Made by a program: the position numbers and the translations under genes
In this document: positions 11,601 to 22,906 of the stretch, in pieces
How positions within the stretch are numbered: position 1 is the first letter of the stretch
How the letters are laid out: each line of letters starts with the position of its first letter
Assembly (NCBI GenBank): GCA_947172415.1
Contig: OX359195.1
Coordinates: forward strand, 5,307,501-5,371,500
DNA length: 64,000 nt
DNA from: Chondrosia reniformis
Taxonomy: Eukaryota > Porifera > Demospongiae > Chondrillida > Chondrillidae
Direction: 5' to 3'
The notes under the pieces: generated by a model
Databases searched by the model: none
What the model was told of the DNA's origin: nothing
The model's input: only the letters and a program-made list of their open reading frames with translations

Positions 11601-14600
11601 GAACTGGAAAGGTAGGTCCACTGCTATCTCTGACAAGCTTTATCATGCAGCCATGCATTTTCCACATGATTCTCTAGGCTAGGGGGAGACTCTGGTTTCC
11701 ATCAAGTGAACTTTGGTTCCTCCCATTAGCTCATTGTGCTCCTCAGGGGACATGAGTGGGCAGGGGTAATATCCAGAGTTCAATGATGATGACATCAATG
11801 TTTTAAGATGGGCTTTAGATCTTAAAGTTCCCCTATTTTATTCCATATTCCATTATGTACGTATCTACGTATATACGTACATATTCTAATATACCTTTGA
11901 CACTATAGGGAGAATTTCTGCTGAGCACTGGTATATTAGGAGTGGTCGGATTTGCCTCTGGATCATCGAATGTGAGTGGTCACTCATTGTAAGGAGATGC
12001 ACATGGAGAAATTTCAGTTATTAGCTGTCTGCTCTCCTTGTTTCCATAGCGACCACCAATAGAATGGTCAGCTGATCCCACGGCAGTAGCCTATCACTTT
12101 CCATTTGTACTCTCTCTCTCTGAGGAGGAGAATGCCATCCATATATACAGTCTGCTCGACCAGAAAGTGTACCAGAAAATACCATTTCAGGTAATTTATA
12201 AAAGTAGACTCTTTATTAGAACAATACTGTATTTCCTGAAGTGAAATCCATATGCATGACTTTATTACATCATGCAGACTGGTTTTCTAAAGGACACATA
12301 TTTGATCTTGGTAATATACTCATTCATTCAAAGATCAACTCAGGGTCTAATGTAATATACAGGCCGAAGCAAATTTAGTCTAGCGTAAGCGTGGTTTCCT
12401 TTAGGGGGCACAGGCAGGAGGTTTTCCCTCCCTTGAATAGAATCAAATTGCCAATTTATAATGGCAAACAAGCATGATTGAACTACATAGATTGCTCCCC
12501 CCTCAAAAGTTTCTCTATTTTATTCCCCTCCTTTGCGATATTTCTAAAAGAAACACTGTTAAGTGTTACATACGTATGTAGGTCATATTTTCACACAGAT
12601 AGAGTTAACTAAGTTGTACAGTATACGTACAATGTGTTCCGACTTCCTTTGCAGTTGGGGAGGACCATATTTGATTCCAATAACTCTGTGTTTGCTGCCG
12701 GTATGAAATCTGTCTATTTGATATCGCCACTGCCAAAAGAGAAGATTGTAAGCTTTGGAACCAGGAATTAGAAGTTATTTATATAGTCACCCTTTATTAT
12801 TAGGACTGTGGCCTAAATCTCTCTAATACTTGGAACCCCTACTTAACCGTTTCCGGACATGATGTCATTTACTGTAAAATATCTCACCAACCACTGTTTA
12901 ACAGTTCACACTTCTACTCATTTCGGTCTTTACAGCTGATGAAGACCTTCATGGTCGAAATGTTCTGTATTATTATTGTTATTGTTCATCAATTCCTGCT
13001 ACGTCATTGCTCGAAAACTTGTTCAGCCTAATATTTTTACATAGCAATAAGATGTTATATTATTATACAACACAATCTAATGTCTCCTACTGCATAAAGA
13101 TAGGCAGTTAAATGGTTTAATCCTATTATTTTTCTTTTTTTCTTATTTATTATTTTAGATAGACCAGATGATTGAGGGTGGTCTCATTGAAGAAGCACTT
13201 CTGTTGGCAGAGACCTTCACCACAATTGAGTCTAGAAGAAACCCGGATGAGGCCGAAACAGTAGGTCCCTATATCCCATCAGTCGTGCACCCCCTATTCA
13301 GTCGTATACGTCATATGCTATATCTCCAGTCATATGCTATATCTCCAGTCATATACTATATCTCCAGTTATATACTATATCTCCAGTCATATACTATATC
13401 TCCAGTCATATACTATATCTCCAGTCATATGCTATATCTCCAGTCATATACTATATCTCCAGTCATATACTATATCTCTGGTCATATACTATATCTCCAG
13501 TCATATACTATATCTCTGGTCATATGTATATATGCTATATCTATTTAACCTAGCTGTGCAACATTTTACAATTGTCTTTCAAATGGTTCATCTTTTGTAT
13601 TTTGAGTGCAAAGAAGACCCTCAGATCAAAATGTTCAGCTGCTCTAGAAGCCAAACTGTGTCCATATTAGGCACTCAAAATACAAAAGAGAACCATCTGA
13701 AAGATAACACTGACACAGTTATAAGAAACCCCTATCATCTAATTTTACAGTTGCTTCATAGTTAAACATGCATCATTTGACCATCCTCTGTACAGTTCAT
13801 GCTATTTGTAAAGAAGAAGGCCGGGTTTGTGTACTTCAGCAAAGGAAATTGGAGCACGGCTGAAAGTCTCTTTATTGAAGGGGAACTAGACCCTCGAGAG
13901 ATAATCTGTCTCTTTCCAGATCTCATCCCCATCAACTCGGAGTTTGTGCCAATGGCAGAGGAAATGGGTATCCATACATTACCTCCGATTCAAGAGCTTG
14001 TCAAGATTAAGGAACTATCATTGATTGAGGCAAAGAATTTTCTTGTCATGTATCTGGTACGTAGGTGTTATTTCTTGTTCCTTTAACTCTTATGGAATAC
14101 TTTTGTACATTAGCATTGCTGATCAATGATCTAGTTTGTAATACAGCTTAAAGGGGGCACCTACATATGTATGTATATGCATGTATCCTACGTATGTGTA
14201 TCTATGTAGGTACATATAATACACTATGCACTGTGTATATATATGTATAATACATAGACATGTACCTGTTTAATTATCCCTTTAAACATTATACTGGACC
14301 CTCAAATGCAATACTAATCTTTGAACTAGCTGGGATTATGGTCGGCAGTAGGACCTATAGCTGTTTACAGTCATTAGGGCTATCACTGCATTGGAAAGCC
14401 TTGCAGTTGGCGATAACTTTCACCCTTATAGCCTCGTGCCCCTTCACCATACGTAGTTGGTCGGCATCACTTGTATTGTATTATGCAATAATAATGATGA
14501 TGATAATATTGTGTATATACATGTATGTGTGTAAGTTCAGCTAGTATACTTTCATTATTCATACAATGTCATTTAAAATATAATTATTAGTTTCAATATC

Positions 14601-17600
14601 ACATCTAATTTTTATGTACAGTTTGTGCTATGTACGTGTATGTATATGATTCCCCTTTTATAGCAAAATGTCCGAACAATTCCATTGTCAGCAGGGAAGA
14701 AAAAGGTTTGTACACTTGCCTTTCAATAAGCACATCTATTTGTGCACACATCTGCTTACGCCTATTGTGCAGGAGATTGATACGGCTTTGCTGAAGCTCT
14801 TAGCAGAGAAGCGTTCCCAAGCCGTAGTGGATATGGTATCTACAGGCGATCCACAGTTTTCTGTACAAGAATGTGCTGCTGTATTGGAACAGTATAAGGT
14901 TTGTGACTGTCTCTCTTAGAGGAGATGCAATCCAGGAAATACTCATTTTGGTTACTTAATTCCCTTTTCTATCAATCACAAAGATCCAGTTTATAGTGTA
15001 CAAGTCTTCAATCTAGAAATATTGTATTTATTTTTACTTGGTATATATGAGCGTGGCACTAAGCAAAGTTTGAAATTATATAACCAAACGTTTTGACAAC
15101 TATTCAGTTGTCTTTATCAGTGGTATCATACAGCCACGAAGTAAAGATGGATTGCCCTAACCACTCAGGTCTATATAAATTGTATTTATTGTATGAACGT
15201 GTCTTTTTATAGCGTGTGTCTTAGTATTCACTATGTACTGTCGTGTATAGCTCTACATTGAATTATCCTTTTCTTATAATTTGTGTTAACCCTTTTCCGC
15301 CCACAAAAGTGGTCTTCGGGTGGTAAGGGGTTAACAGGTTTAATCTTTTACTTTTGATTATTATATTTAAATATAGTGTTATTACGAGTTGGGACTGTTT
15401 CATAGTTTCCAGAGGAATCCAGATCTAGCATTGAAAATTTGGACCAGGTAGACATGAAAAATCTAAGATACCTTTTTTCTACATGCTATGCCTATTCTGT
15501 AAAAGAGCCTATAGGGGAACGAAGCCTGAAGAGAGCTTTGGATGAAGATACAGGAGTCTTTTCTTCCTTCTTTTCCCTTCTTTCATCTTCTTCTCCACTG
15601 GGTCAGACAGCCGTTTCTGGGAATTCCACCTTTCATCAATAATCCTGGGAGTCTTTGTCTTTTTCTTTATCTTGATCTTCTGTGAATCCTGAAATGTGTA
15701 AAATGAATGAAACATGTTTTGTAAATAGCACAAGTGTTGTCTACAACTTTATTTACTTTTTGATGATGCCATTTATAATGAAGTATTCATCTTCTTATGT
15801 TTGTATTTAATCTGATAGGATTTGTGATGGAGAATTGGAAGATAAGAATTTTGAAGGGATGTCATTCATTATTAACTATTTGTCAAAGTATGTTATAAAC
15901 TTTATAATTCAAACTGATTAATCTGTTACATACAACAGTAACTGTGTATATGTACTAGCTACTTTTGTACATGTTTTGATGCTGTTAGTATCTTTGTCAG
16001 GTTATCCATTCCTAAACTTGTGTACAAATATGGTAAATGGGCACTCCAGAAAGATGAGAAAGTCGGAGTTAAGGTAATGCCTGCTTTGCTACGTACGTAT
16101 GTTGTACAGCCGCATTCTGATTTATGTACGTACATGTATAGAAGATTTTGAAATGATGTCAGCTCTCCTGTGGTCGATAATTGACCAGTGACCCTCTGGA
16201 TGGTTAGGTTTGGCTGTCACAGTGGAAAGTGGCTTGGGCCAGCCAGCTTAATCTGGCCTAGTTAAATCACTCAATCGCACATGATGACAAAATTGATAGT
16301 TTATATGAGAGGAAGGCATGACTGGTACTGTCAATAACAGAGCACTGATGGTATAAGCTGGCTCTCCTAATTCACTTCTGTTTTTACTGTTGTGTTCCCA
16401 TGGTGGAACAGTTCTGGTTTGATTATTGAAATGATAATTTATCCACAATCTTAATCAAATATCATAGAAGAGAGATTTGAAAGAAATGTAATTGCTGACT
16501 ATAGGATATACACAGCTGGTTTTGATTACTAGAACTCTGCTACTGAGCTACGATTGCCATAGCAATACTCTATTCATGAAATTATTAAAAATGACAGATC
16601 TTTGAGTTAGGTAGAGTGCCTCTTGGGTACCAAGTCCCACACATCCTCGTCAATCTTATTACTTAGATGTTTGCACTGAGGCCATCAGAAGATGCTGAAT
16701 CCGAACTTAGTTTTGATGCAATACTGGAGTTCCTCAGGCCTTTTGAGACTGCCAGCCTCATCTATCTGGAGGAGCTAACGGACAGAGGATTAGAAGTGAG
16801 GGCACGTATCTATACAATATCTAGTATGTATTGCTGTAAACCTACAACCTACTCTGGCCCATGTCCCATGTGGAGTGCAAATGAATATTTCATTGTACAT
16901 ACGTACACATGTACATATGTATCTGTAATATTGATTTTGGTCAATTATACACCAATATGGCCGTGTTAACCCTACAGAATGAAGATTACCACACGAGACT
17001 GGCTGTTCTCTATCTCAATGATGCTCTAAGACAAGCACAAACATATCCAAACAGCAAAGAGGCTGAAACAGCAAGGTAAGCTTGAGCCATCAGAATTGTG
17101 CTCATGATCAACACTGCTGCAGTTTCAACGTAGAAGTCTAAAATTTCAATCTTAGTGACGATGTACATAAGTGTCAGATGTGAGGTCTTTTCCTTTTCGT
17201 AGGACAAAGCTGAGAACCTTCCTTCAGTTTACTAGTCATTACAATGCTCCAGCACTTCTTGGTAAACTCAAGGAGACAGACTTCTTTCAGGAATGTGCCA
17301 TAATATATGGACAAGTAAGTATTTACATACTTACGTACATCTCTACAATATATTCAGTGCAAATGTTCTATGTTACCAAAAGACTCAACTCTATGAACGT
17401 TTTGTTTATTTTGAGACCATATTAAAACTGAGTGGCAGGACATACGTACAGTAAAACTGTGTTAATTAATACAGGCATGTAGTGTTTTAATATGTCAAGA
17501 TTTTGTACTTTGTGGCTATGTCAATATGAAAAGGTAAATTTCAAATCTATAATTCATTCTATCTATCTATCTATTCATTTCTGCAAGACAATTAATTATA

Positions 17601-20069
17601 CAGTAATTTCAATCTTTAATGAACAAGGAAAATAAACAGACTGTTCAATGCATACGTATGCTATGCTGATCCTAGCTATTAATAGTACTCCTGTATGTAT
17701 ACATGTACGTATATCGGGAGTACTGTGACATAATATACTTTATGCAGTAATTAGCATGCTCTGATTACTCCATCTGATATGTCTATGTATACGATAAAGG
17801 TATACTGTATTTATACCAATGTGGGGTTTTCTTTGAAATGGCAAAGAAACACAATTAAACAAACTGCATTACCCCCTCAAAATTTAATTTTACCTTTCCT
17901 TGTGGTATTTTCTAAAAGGACCGTTGATATGTATGCATATCTGATTGAGTTGTTCATGTTGCATGTTGAAGTATACAGTACTATGTTGTCTTTGGTATAT
18001 TATACAGTACTGTAATCTTATGCATACTGTATTGTATACAATGTCATGTAATCCATGCATACGTACTTAGATGGGCTACTTTGAAAAGGCTATTGCCTTA
18101 ATGGTTGAGAAAGAAAAGGATTTAGAAGAAGTTGAGAAATTTTGCAGTAATCTTGCTAAGGTTGGTATTTCTAATGTGTGCCTATTATCAGTAGTTTGTG
18201 AATAGATTATAAGCAGAGGGTATTAGGAGGACCAATTCTTATCTTTGAACGGTTCATCTTTCAATCTCTTTGAACATCTAAAGACACAGTGCTGCCGAAG
18301 AAGACTGGCAGGGTTGAAATGTCAAACAGAAGATGTGACCTAAAATGTATCTTTAGATGCTCAAGTATGTAGATCAAAAGATGAACCTGTTCCAAAATAA
18401 TTCCTTATCTATATAAGGTATACACATAATTTAAACCCTCGTTTTTAGGAACAAGGCTTTATAGCTTTTTAGTTTCAACTTAAATTATCATACAGGGATA
18501 GTTGAAGTGATTACATTACAAGACAACCATCAGTCAATATTCCAATGTATGTGTATAATTAATAAGACAATACAAGTGCTATAGTGTAGTAATACTGATG
18601 TACAGAGTTGTACAGTTGTATATTACAATTGCTGTCTACTATATCTGTGTAGAATAAATCAAGAGAAGTGAGATGCTCCATCTTTCACACATTTATCTGT
18701 GCAGTTATCCAGTTGGAAGAGAGGTAAGTGACGCTGTAAGATTGTTCTGGCATCCAGTGATTATTTGTATTATGTCAGTCTGTGTATGTTGAGAGGTGGT
18801 TACAGTGTATTTATATTTACAGTACAAAGAAATCTCGGTTCCAGTTTCTTGTTGGTGTGTTGACAAAGCATGCTCCTGACATTAATATGGCAAAGGTAAT
18901 GGGCACATGCTCCTAGTCAGTCGAGTGCATTTTGAACTAGTAAATGTAATTAATGATACACCTTTTATGTGTATGTATGTGTGTATAGATTACCTCTTAA
19001 TGAATAGCTTGGAACCAATTCCTGTTTGTATATACGTACATACTAAAGATTCATTTTTGTGAAAATACTATTGTGTCAACACTAAATTAATATCAAGTAC
19101 AATGACATGTCTTCACTAGATAGTCCTAACATGGTGTCATCTTGCATGGAATAGAAACCAAGCTATAGTACAAGTGTGATATATGTACGTAGCTATATTC
19201 ACTTGAGGGTCGATTGTAAAGGCCTTTACTTGGCTGTAGACACTGGAGATACTACCACCCTCCTGGCCTCTGGAAGTCATTGCTCCTGCTTTGGTGGGCA
19301 ACCTGAGAGAAACACTGTCAACCTCCCGACATACACAAATAAAGAAAGGACTTGTAAAATCTCACAATCTCCGAGTAAGCTAATACATGATTAATGATTC
19401 TCCTACATGCTATGCCTACTCTCTGTAATAAATTAAAACCTATCTGGAACTAATCCTGGTGAGAGCTTGTGATGAGGGTATAGGAATCTTCTCTTTCTTC
19501 TTTTGCTCCACCGGATCATAATACATACACAAGTATTGTATTCATATCAAAATTCAAAATGCATTGCATGGAGTTTGTATATGTTTTCACAGGTAAAGGA
19601 GTCTTATATATCTGAACGTAATGAAATAGTACGCATGGGGGAATACAGGTAATACTTTTCCTATTCTCTTTATACAACTACTGCATGTGCTCAATTTGAT
19701 AGATAAAATTATTAGGACTGCATTCTCCCAACCTAGACCAGATTTTGGTCACTTGGTTGGTCAGGTGTATTATCTTGAAGTGATAAATTATTTTTATCAC
19801 AGCATAGTCTTTGCACTAGCTTAGTGCAAATATCTCGCTTTTTATTGTGCTCAATGTTATGTGAAATTATAGTGGTCAACATTTTATTCTCCTCTTTTTT
19901 GTTCCGCTGCAGCACTTGTCCAGTATGCAACTTGCCATTTGGGGACACTCCCTTCATGAGGTATCCCAATGGAACAGTGATACATTTGAAGTGCAGCAGA
20001 AACAGGTCCATTTGCCCTGTCACTGGTGTATGGTTTGGTGGTGACTCAGTCCTGCCACCTTACAACTGA
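8603..20069 (+). CDS. TGFBRAP1: TGFBRAP1 / Vps3-type CORVET tethering subunit, 28 exons
   Basis: CORVET subunit binding Rab5 on early endosomes. Exons: 8603-8689, 9193-9245, 9308-9401, 9949-10044, 10125-10154, 10633-10686, 10851-10958, 11322-11408, 11555-11611, 11909-11971, 12050-12190, 12655-12747, 13159-13260, 13796-14056, 14664-14705, 14773-14898, 15377-15447, 15819-15887, 16001-16073, 16667-16795, 16978-17075, 17203-17314, 18071-18160, 18653-18723, 18823-18895, 19240-19374, 19593-19648, 19913-20069. All have GT-AG and consistent phases, giving 875 residues (human about 860). N-terminal CNH propeller about 15-320; then alpha-solenoid with AGFVYFSKGNW, EIDTALLKLLAEKR, YHTRLAVLYLNDAL, LLGKLKETDFFQECAII; C-terminal zinc-type motif CPVC...RYPNGTVIHLKC from about residue 826. 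RYPNG is shared with VPS39, but DTALLKL and YHTRLAVLYL point to TGFBRAP1. The small exons 10125-10154 and 10633-10686 are the least certain. Confidence 0.93.
9596..9945. repeat. Minisatellite, about 46-bp unit, about 7 copies, running into a splice acceptor
   Basis: The unit contains ATAACTGTATACTTGTATTG and AGCTAATGTACTAAACCTAT. It fills most of TGFBRAP1 intron 3, and the last partial copy (ATAACTGTATAATTG) is directly continued by CAG, the acceptor of the exon at 9949. Confidence 0.93.
11680..11815 (+). repeat. Short interspersed element, family shared with 39415-39655
   Basis: Contains CTCATTGTGCTCCTCAGGGG and CCAGAGTTCAATGATGATGA. Both motifs recur, one of them in inverted form, in the element at 39415-39655. 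Confidence 0.6.
12895..12970 (+). repeat. Repeat remnant with hammerhead-like CTGATGA...GAAA motif
   Basis: CTGATGAAGACC, a short spacer, then GGTCGAAAT. Related stretches occur in the palindromic element family (18236, 36003, 48405, 52515, 60045). Confidence 0.55.
13300..13540. repeat. Minisatellite, about 19-bp unit, about 12 copies
   Basis: The unit CATATACTATATCTCCAGT is in tandem in TGFBRAP1 intron 13. Open reading frames through it (YISSHILYLQSYTIS repeats) are not genes. Confidence 0.93.
15452..15700 (+). repeat. Dispersed repeat family R1, inserted beside a splice donor
   Basis: Starts ACATGAAAAATCTAAGATAC, four bases after the GT of the donor that ends the exon at 15447, and continues through the CAGGAGTCTTTTCTTCC core to GGGAATTCCACC. 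The copy at 38145 has the same first bases (ACATGAAAAATCTAAGATAC), which fixes this end of the element. Confidence 0.85.
16150..16580 (-). repeat. tRNA-derived SINE
   Basis: On the minus strand, near its right end, it reads ATTGCTATGGCAATCGTAGC then TCAGTAGCAGAG (A-box-like). The far end shares AGCTCTCCTGTGGTCGATAA-like sequence with the SINE at 42246-42508. It lies in the intron before the TGFBRAP1 exon at 16667. Confidence 0.65.
18236..18405 (+). repeat. Palindromic short element (family P) with hammerhead-like core
   Basis: The left end GGTTCATCTTTCAATCTCTT with GAACATCTAAAGA is mirrored by the right end TCTTTAGATGCTC with GATCAAAAGATGAACC. The interior has GAAGAAGACTGGCAGGGTTG followed by AAATGTC. 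It is intronic in TGFBRAP1. Confidence 0.75.
19401..19520 (+). repeat. Dispersed repeat family R1, degenerate copy
   Basis: CCTACATGCTATGCCTACTC, then GAGAGCTTGTGATGAGG and GAATCTTCTCTTTCTTC match the R1 order with many changes. Confidence 0.6.
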
Positions 20070-21354
20070 CTTTGTGTGTTTTGTTACTTATATACTTTAT
20101 AGTTGTGTTTAATTTATCTACCATCTTCAGAATGCATGACTACGTATATGCTATATACAAGTGGAACCTTACATATGTGGGCACTTAACTTTGTATATTG
20201 AACATGTAATAGGTATTATAATTCTCTTAGTGTGCAATATGATGCATGTACAGCTCAACTCCCAAGGACAAGTGCTGCATATTAATCATATCACTTGTTG
20301 TACTACATCTCCTACACCTCCTCGCTTCTGGTGAGAATATTCGGGTCGCTGCCAAAATATGATCCGTGGAGAATTGCTTTTGTTAGTGTGTAGCATTTTC
20401 ATGAAATGTTTCCTAAATGTTAGCAGGTGCTCAAAATGTCATTATAGTGAGTGTTGTCATTGAGATACAAAGGAGAAGAAAAATCACTTAAATTTCTTAG
20501 CGATATTTAAAGTTCTTCGTCCAGCCAAATCTGGTTCTTTTTCCACAAAAGAAGTGAGGCTGTTAGACAATACTTTGCTTTATCCAACACCATGGCCAAT
20601 TGCAAAAGTTCAAAGAAATTCATAACATTTTCATATATGGCATTGCATGCAATTTTTGGTTTGACCTGTACTGATATGACCATATCCTTGTACAAGTCAA
20701 TGGGCTATAAAGATATCAAAGAGCAGTTGCCATGCACATACATCAATTTTGTATACTATATAGTATTTTAATATGCTATATAACTCTGTAAGATGGAAAT
20801 ATATGAAACTAAAACTTGGTGTCAGCATTCACAGACATGTATGAAACATTTTCAAAGAGTTTTTGAAGTTTTTATAAATCTTTACATTTGCCCTATCTCT
20901 CACCATGTAGGCCTATACGTACACATATATACAATAATATATATATCTATTCTTCCTACTACGCACACTCTACATATTATACATTGTTCTTAATGATGAT
21001 CTATACCAACAGGAATGTGTTGATCATGAATTGAATTCAAATACATCACTTCTATGCAGTCATGGATCTACTAATTAAACTACCTAGCTATATAGCTATA
21101 GTGCATATGCCTCATTCTGATGCATTTTTCTTCTATCATGCCCATGCATGTGAAACAGTTAATTAGGTATAACTTTTTTTTTATAATTTTTTATTATATA
21201 TAGAAAATTGTACATATAGCTATATGTACAACGTCTCTAATTGAATGTTCCAACCCAAGGTTCGAGATAAGTTATGATAATAATGATCAATCAGCAGATA
21301 CATAAAGACCTTCAATATAGTAACATTATGATTAAAAAGAACAAAAAAAGAAAT
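20070..21354. other. Convergent intergenic region TGFBRAP1 / amidase
   Basis: This 1.3-kb stretch holds the 3' UTRs of two convergent genes. It is AT-rich. A 62-codon minus-strand frame at 20507-20695 (KIACNAIYENVMNFFELLQL) may be a repeat remnant; I found no family for it. No other structure seen. Confidence 0.4.
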
Positions 21355-22863
21355 TTATGAGATTGGAAAGTTTGGTGGAACTTTCCATCCACATTCCTCC
21401 ATCGATTCCTCTATTGCCATGGCAGCAGCAATTGTGAGATGGTCATTGCCCCCAGTGGAAACTATCTGGATTCCAATGGGGAAACCCTTTTCATTAAGTC
21501 CAAGAGGGATGGCAGTTACTGGAAATCCAAGAGCATTAAATATAGCAGAGTAAGAAAAATCATAAGGATTTAATAAAGCTCTGCCATGTTTTAAGGGTGA
21601 CTTGGGAAATGTTGGATAAAGAAGGACACCATGTTCTCCTATCAGTTGTTCCAATTCTTCTTTCAGTTCATCCCTTTTGCGATGTGCTTCAGCATTAGCT
21701 TCTCCTATTTTAGGAGGACCAGACAAATGATCCATTGCAGCTTGAAGAAGAGATGGAAACATGTGATCTGACTGTCCAAAGGCAGACTTAAGAAGCTCCC
21801 AAAATGGACTTATTCTTCCGCTACAGTTAGCTAGCAATTCACATGTTCTTGGACCATCATCCTCCATGACAATTCCAAGCCATACATTTGTGCTTTTCTG
21901 CAGATTTGGAACTGTGGTCCTCTCTACTTCAAGACCATATTCTTTCTGGAGATGTTGCTCAACTCTTATTTGTGCTGCTTTAATCTCAGCATCAAGGTTA
22001 GAGATTCCAAAGGAAGTTCCTCCCATATCCAGCACAGACACAACCTTCAGAGAACGGATATCCACTGATTTTGCCCTTACTGATATACTTTCTGGGTCAC
22101 GTGGTATCAATCCAAGGACCACATCCATGACAAGAGGTATGTCTACAGAATAGCGACAAATAGGCCCTGGGCCCTCACAGTACTTAGCTGGGCCGCTCAC
22201 AGGAGGCCAAGAACCCTTTAGTGAGCCAAGGTTGGCAGAGGCCTTGTGGCCAAAGCATCCGCACAGGAATGCTGGCATTCGTACACTCCCACCGATATCC
22301 GAACCTACTCCGCAGATGGATCCACCCGCCGCAATGATAGCTCCCTCGCCACCATATGCTAGACCATACGGATTATTCGTCGTACCGTACAACTTGTTGG
22401 TAGTTTCGAACCACATGCAAAGCTCGCTACAATTTGTAACGCCTACAATGATTCCCCCGGCGGAACGGATATTCTTAACAACAGTTGCGTCCTCTTCAGC
22501 GATTATGTGTGATCGCTTTACTAAGCCCGCTGTATGCGGCAGTCCCGTAACGGCAAAACAATCTTTAATAGTCACGGGGACACCTAAGAGAGGTTTTTTT
22601 TCCAAGAGCGCTTCTGAGTTTTCTCGTTCGTCGATCATTTGATCGATGATCAGTGCTTCCTTTCTGGCCTCCTCGTATCTCTTGGCTACAACTGCATTAA
22701 TCGCGGGATTAACCCGCTCGATCCTTTCTATGTAAACTTCTAAGAGAATTTTGGCTGATATTTCCTTTTTCGATATTCTAGAAGCCAATTCCTGAGCCGA
22801 GCAACACAACAATTCACACGCGTACGCCATCTTACGCTCGATATTTTTTCTACCGATTATCAA
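21355..22863 (-). CDS. FAAH2-like amidase-signature enzyme lacking the GGSS segment
   Basis: An intronless 502-residue amidase-signature protein nearest in pattern to fatty-acid amide hydrolase 2. The alternative start at 22830 (MAYACELLC) may be the real one. Seen: LLGVPVTIKDCF with the catalytic Lys, TNCSELCMWFETTNKLYGTT, GVGSDIGGSVRMPAF with the nucleophile Ser, and the C-terminal FPVTAIPLGLNEKGFPIGIQ. Family members read NPY...GGSSGGEG between these; here the protein reads NPYGLAYGGEGA, so about six or seven residues including GGSS, which carries the cis-Ser of the Ser-cisSer-Lys triad, are gone without a frame shift. By family knowledge this should abolish amidase activity; it may be a pseudoenzyme, an allele or an assembly error in a GGTGG-rich spot. 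It is head to head with BDP1. Confidence 0.9.
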   Translation of the reverse strand: MIIGRKNIERKMAYACELLCCSAQELASRISKKEISAKILLEVYIERIERVNPAINAVVAKRYEEARKEALIIDQMIDERENSEALLEKKPLLGVPVTIKDCFAVTGLPHTAGLVKRSHIIAEEDATVVKNIRSAGGIIVGVTNCSELCMWFETTNKLYGTTNNPYGLAYGGEGAIIAAGGSICGVGSDIGGSVRMPAFLCGCFGHKASANLGSLKGSWPPVSGPAKYCEGPGPICRYSVDIPLVMDVVLGLIPRDPESISVRAKSVDIRSLKVVSVLDMGGTSFGISNLDAEIKAAQIRVEQHLQKEYGLEVERTTVPNLQKSTNVWLGIVMEDDGPRTCELLANCSGRISPFWELLKSAFGQSDHMFPSLLQAAMDHLSGPPKIGEANAEAHRKRDELKEELEQLIGEHGVLLYPTFPKSPLKHGRALLNPYDFSYSAIFNALGFPVTAIPLGLNEKGFPIGIQIVSTGGNDHLTIAAAMAIEESMEECGWKVPPNFPIS

Positions 22864-22906
22864 AAATTTTCAATATATTCTCAGCCAAAAAAATGTCTGA
22901 CTTGAA
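22831..22906. promoter_or_regulatory. Bidirectional promoter / 5' UTR interval, amidase and BDP1
   Basis: Only 76 bases separate the likely amidase start (22830, minus) from the BDP1 start (22907, plus). No TATA box is evident. A five-codon upstream frame at 22893-22910 (MSDLK) ends overlapping the BDP1 ATG. Confidence 0.6.

Noticed and set aside
12925-12965. Complete hammerhead ribozyme
   Set aside because: Core boxes resemble one, but an extra base follows CTGATGA and stems I and III cannot be completed by eye.
13168-13765. Frames rich in YISSHILYLQSYT
   Set aside because: Translation of the 19-bp minisatellite in TGFBRAP1 intron 13.
15439-15642. Open frames with [15 protein letters not shown]-like or [13 protein letters not shown] peptides (also at 657, 38118, 41245)
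   Set aside because: They lie in copies of repeat R1 and appear wherever it occurs; no gene structure.
22232-22642. 136-codon plus frame
   Set aside because: Antisense shadow of the amidase coding region.
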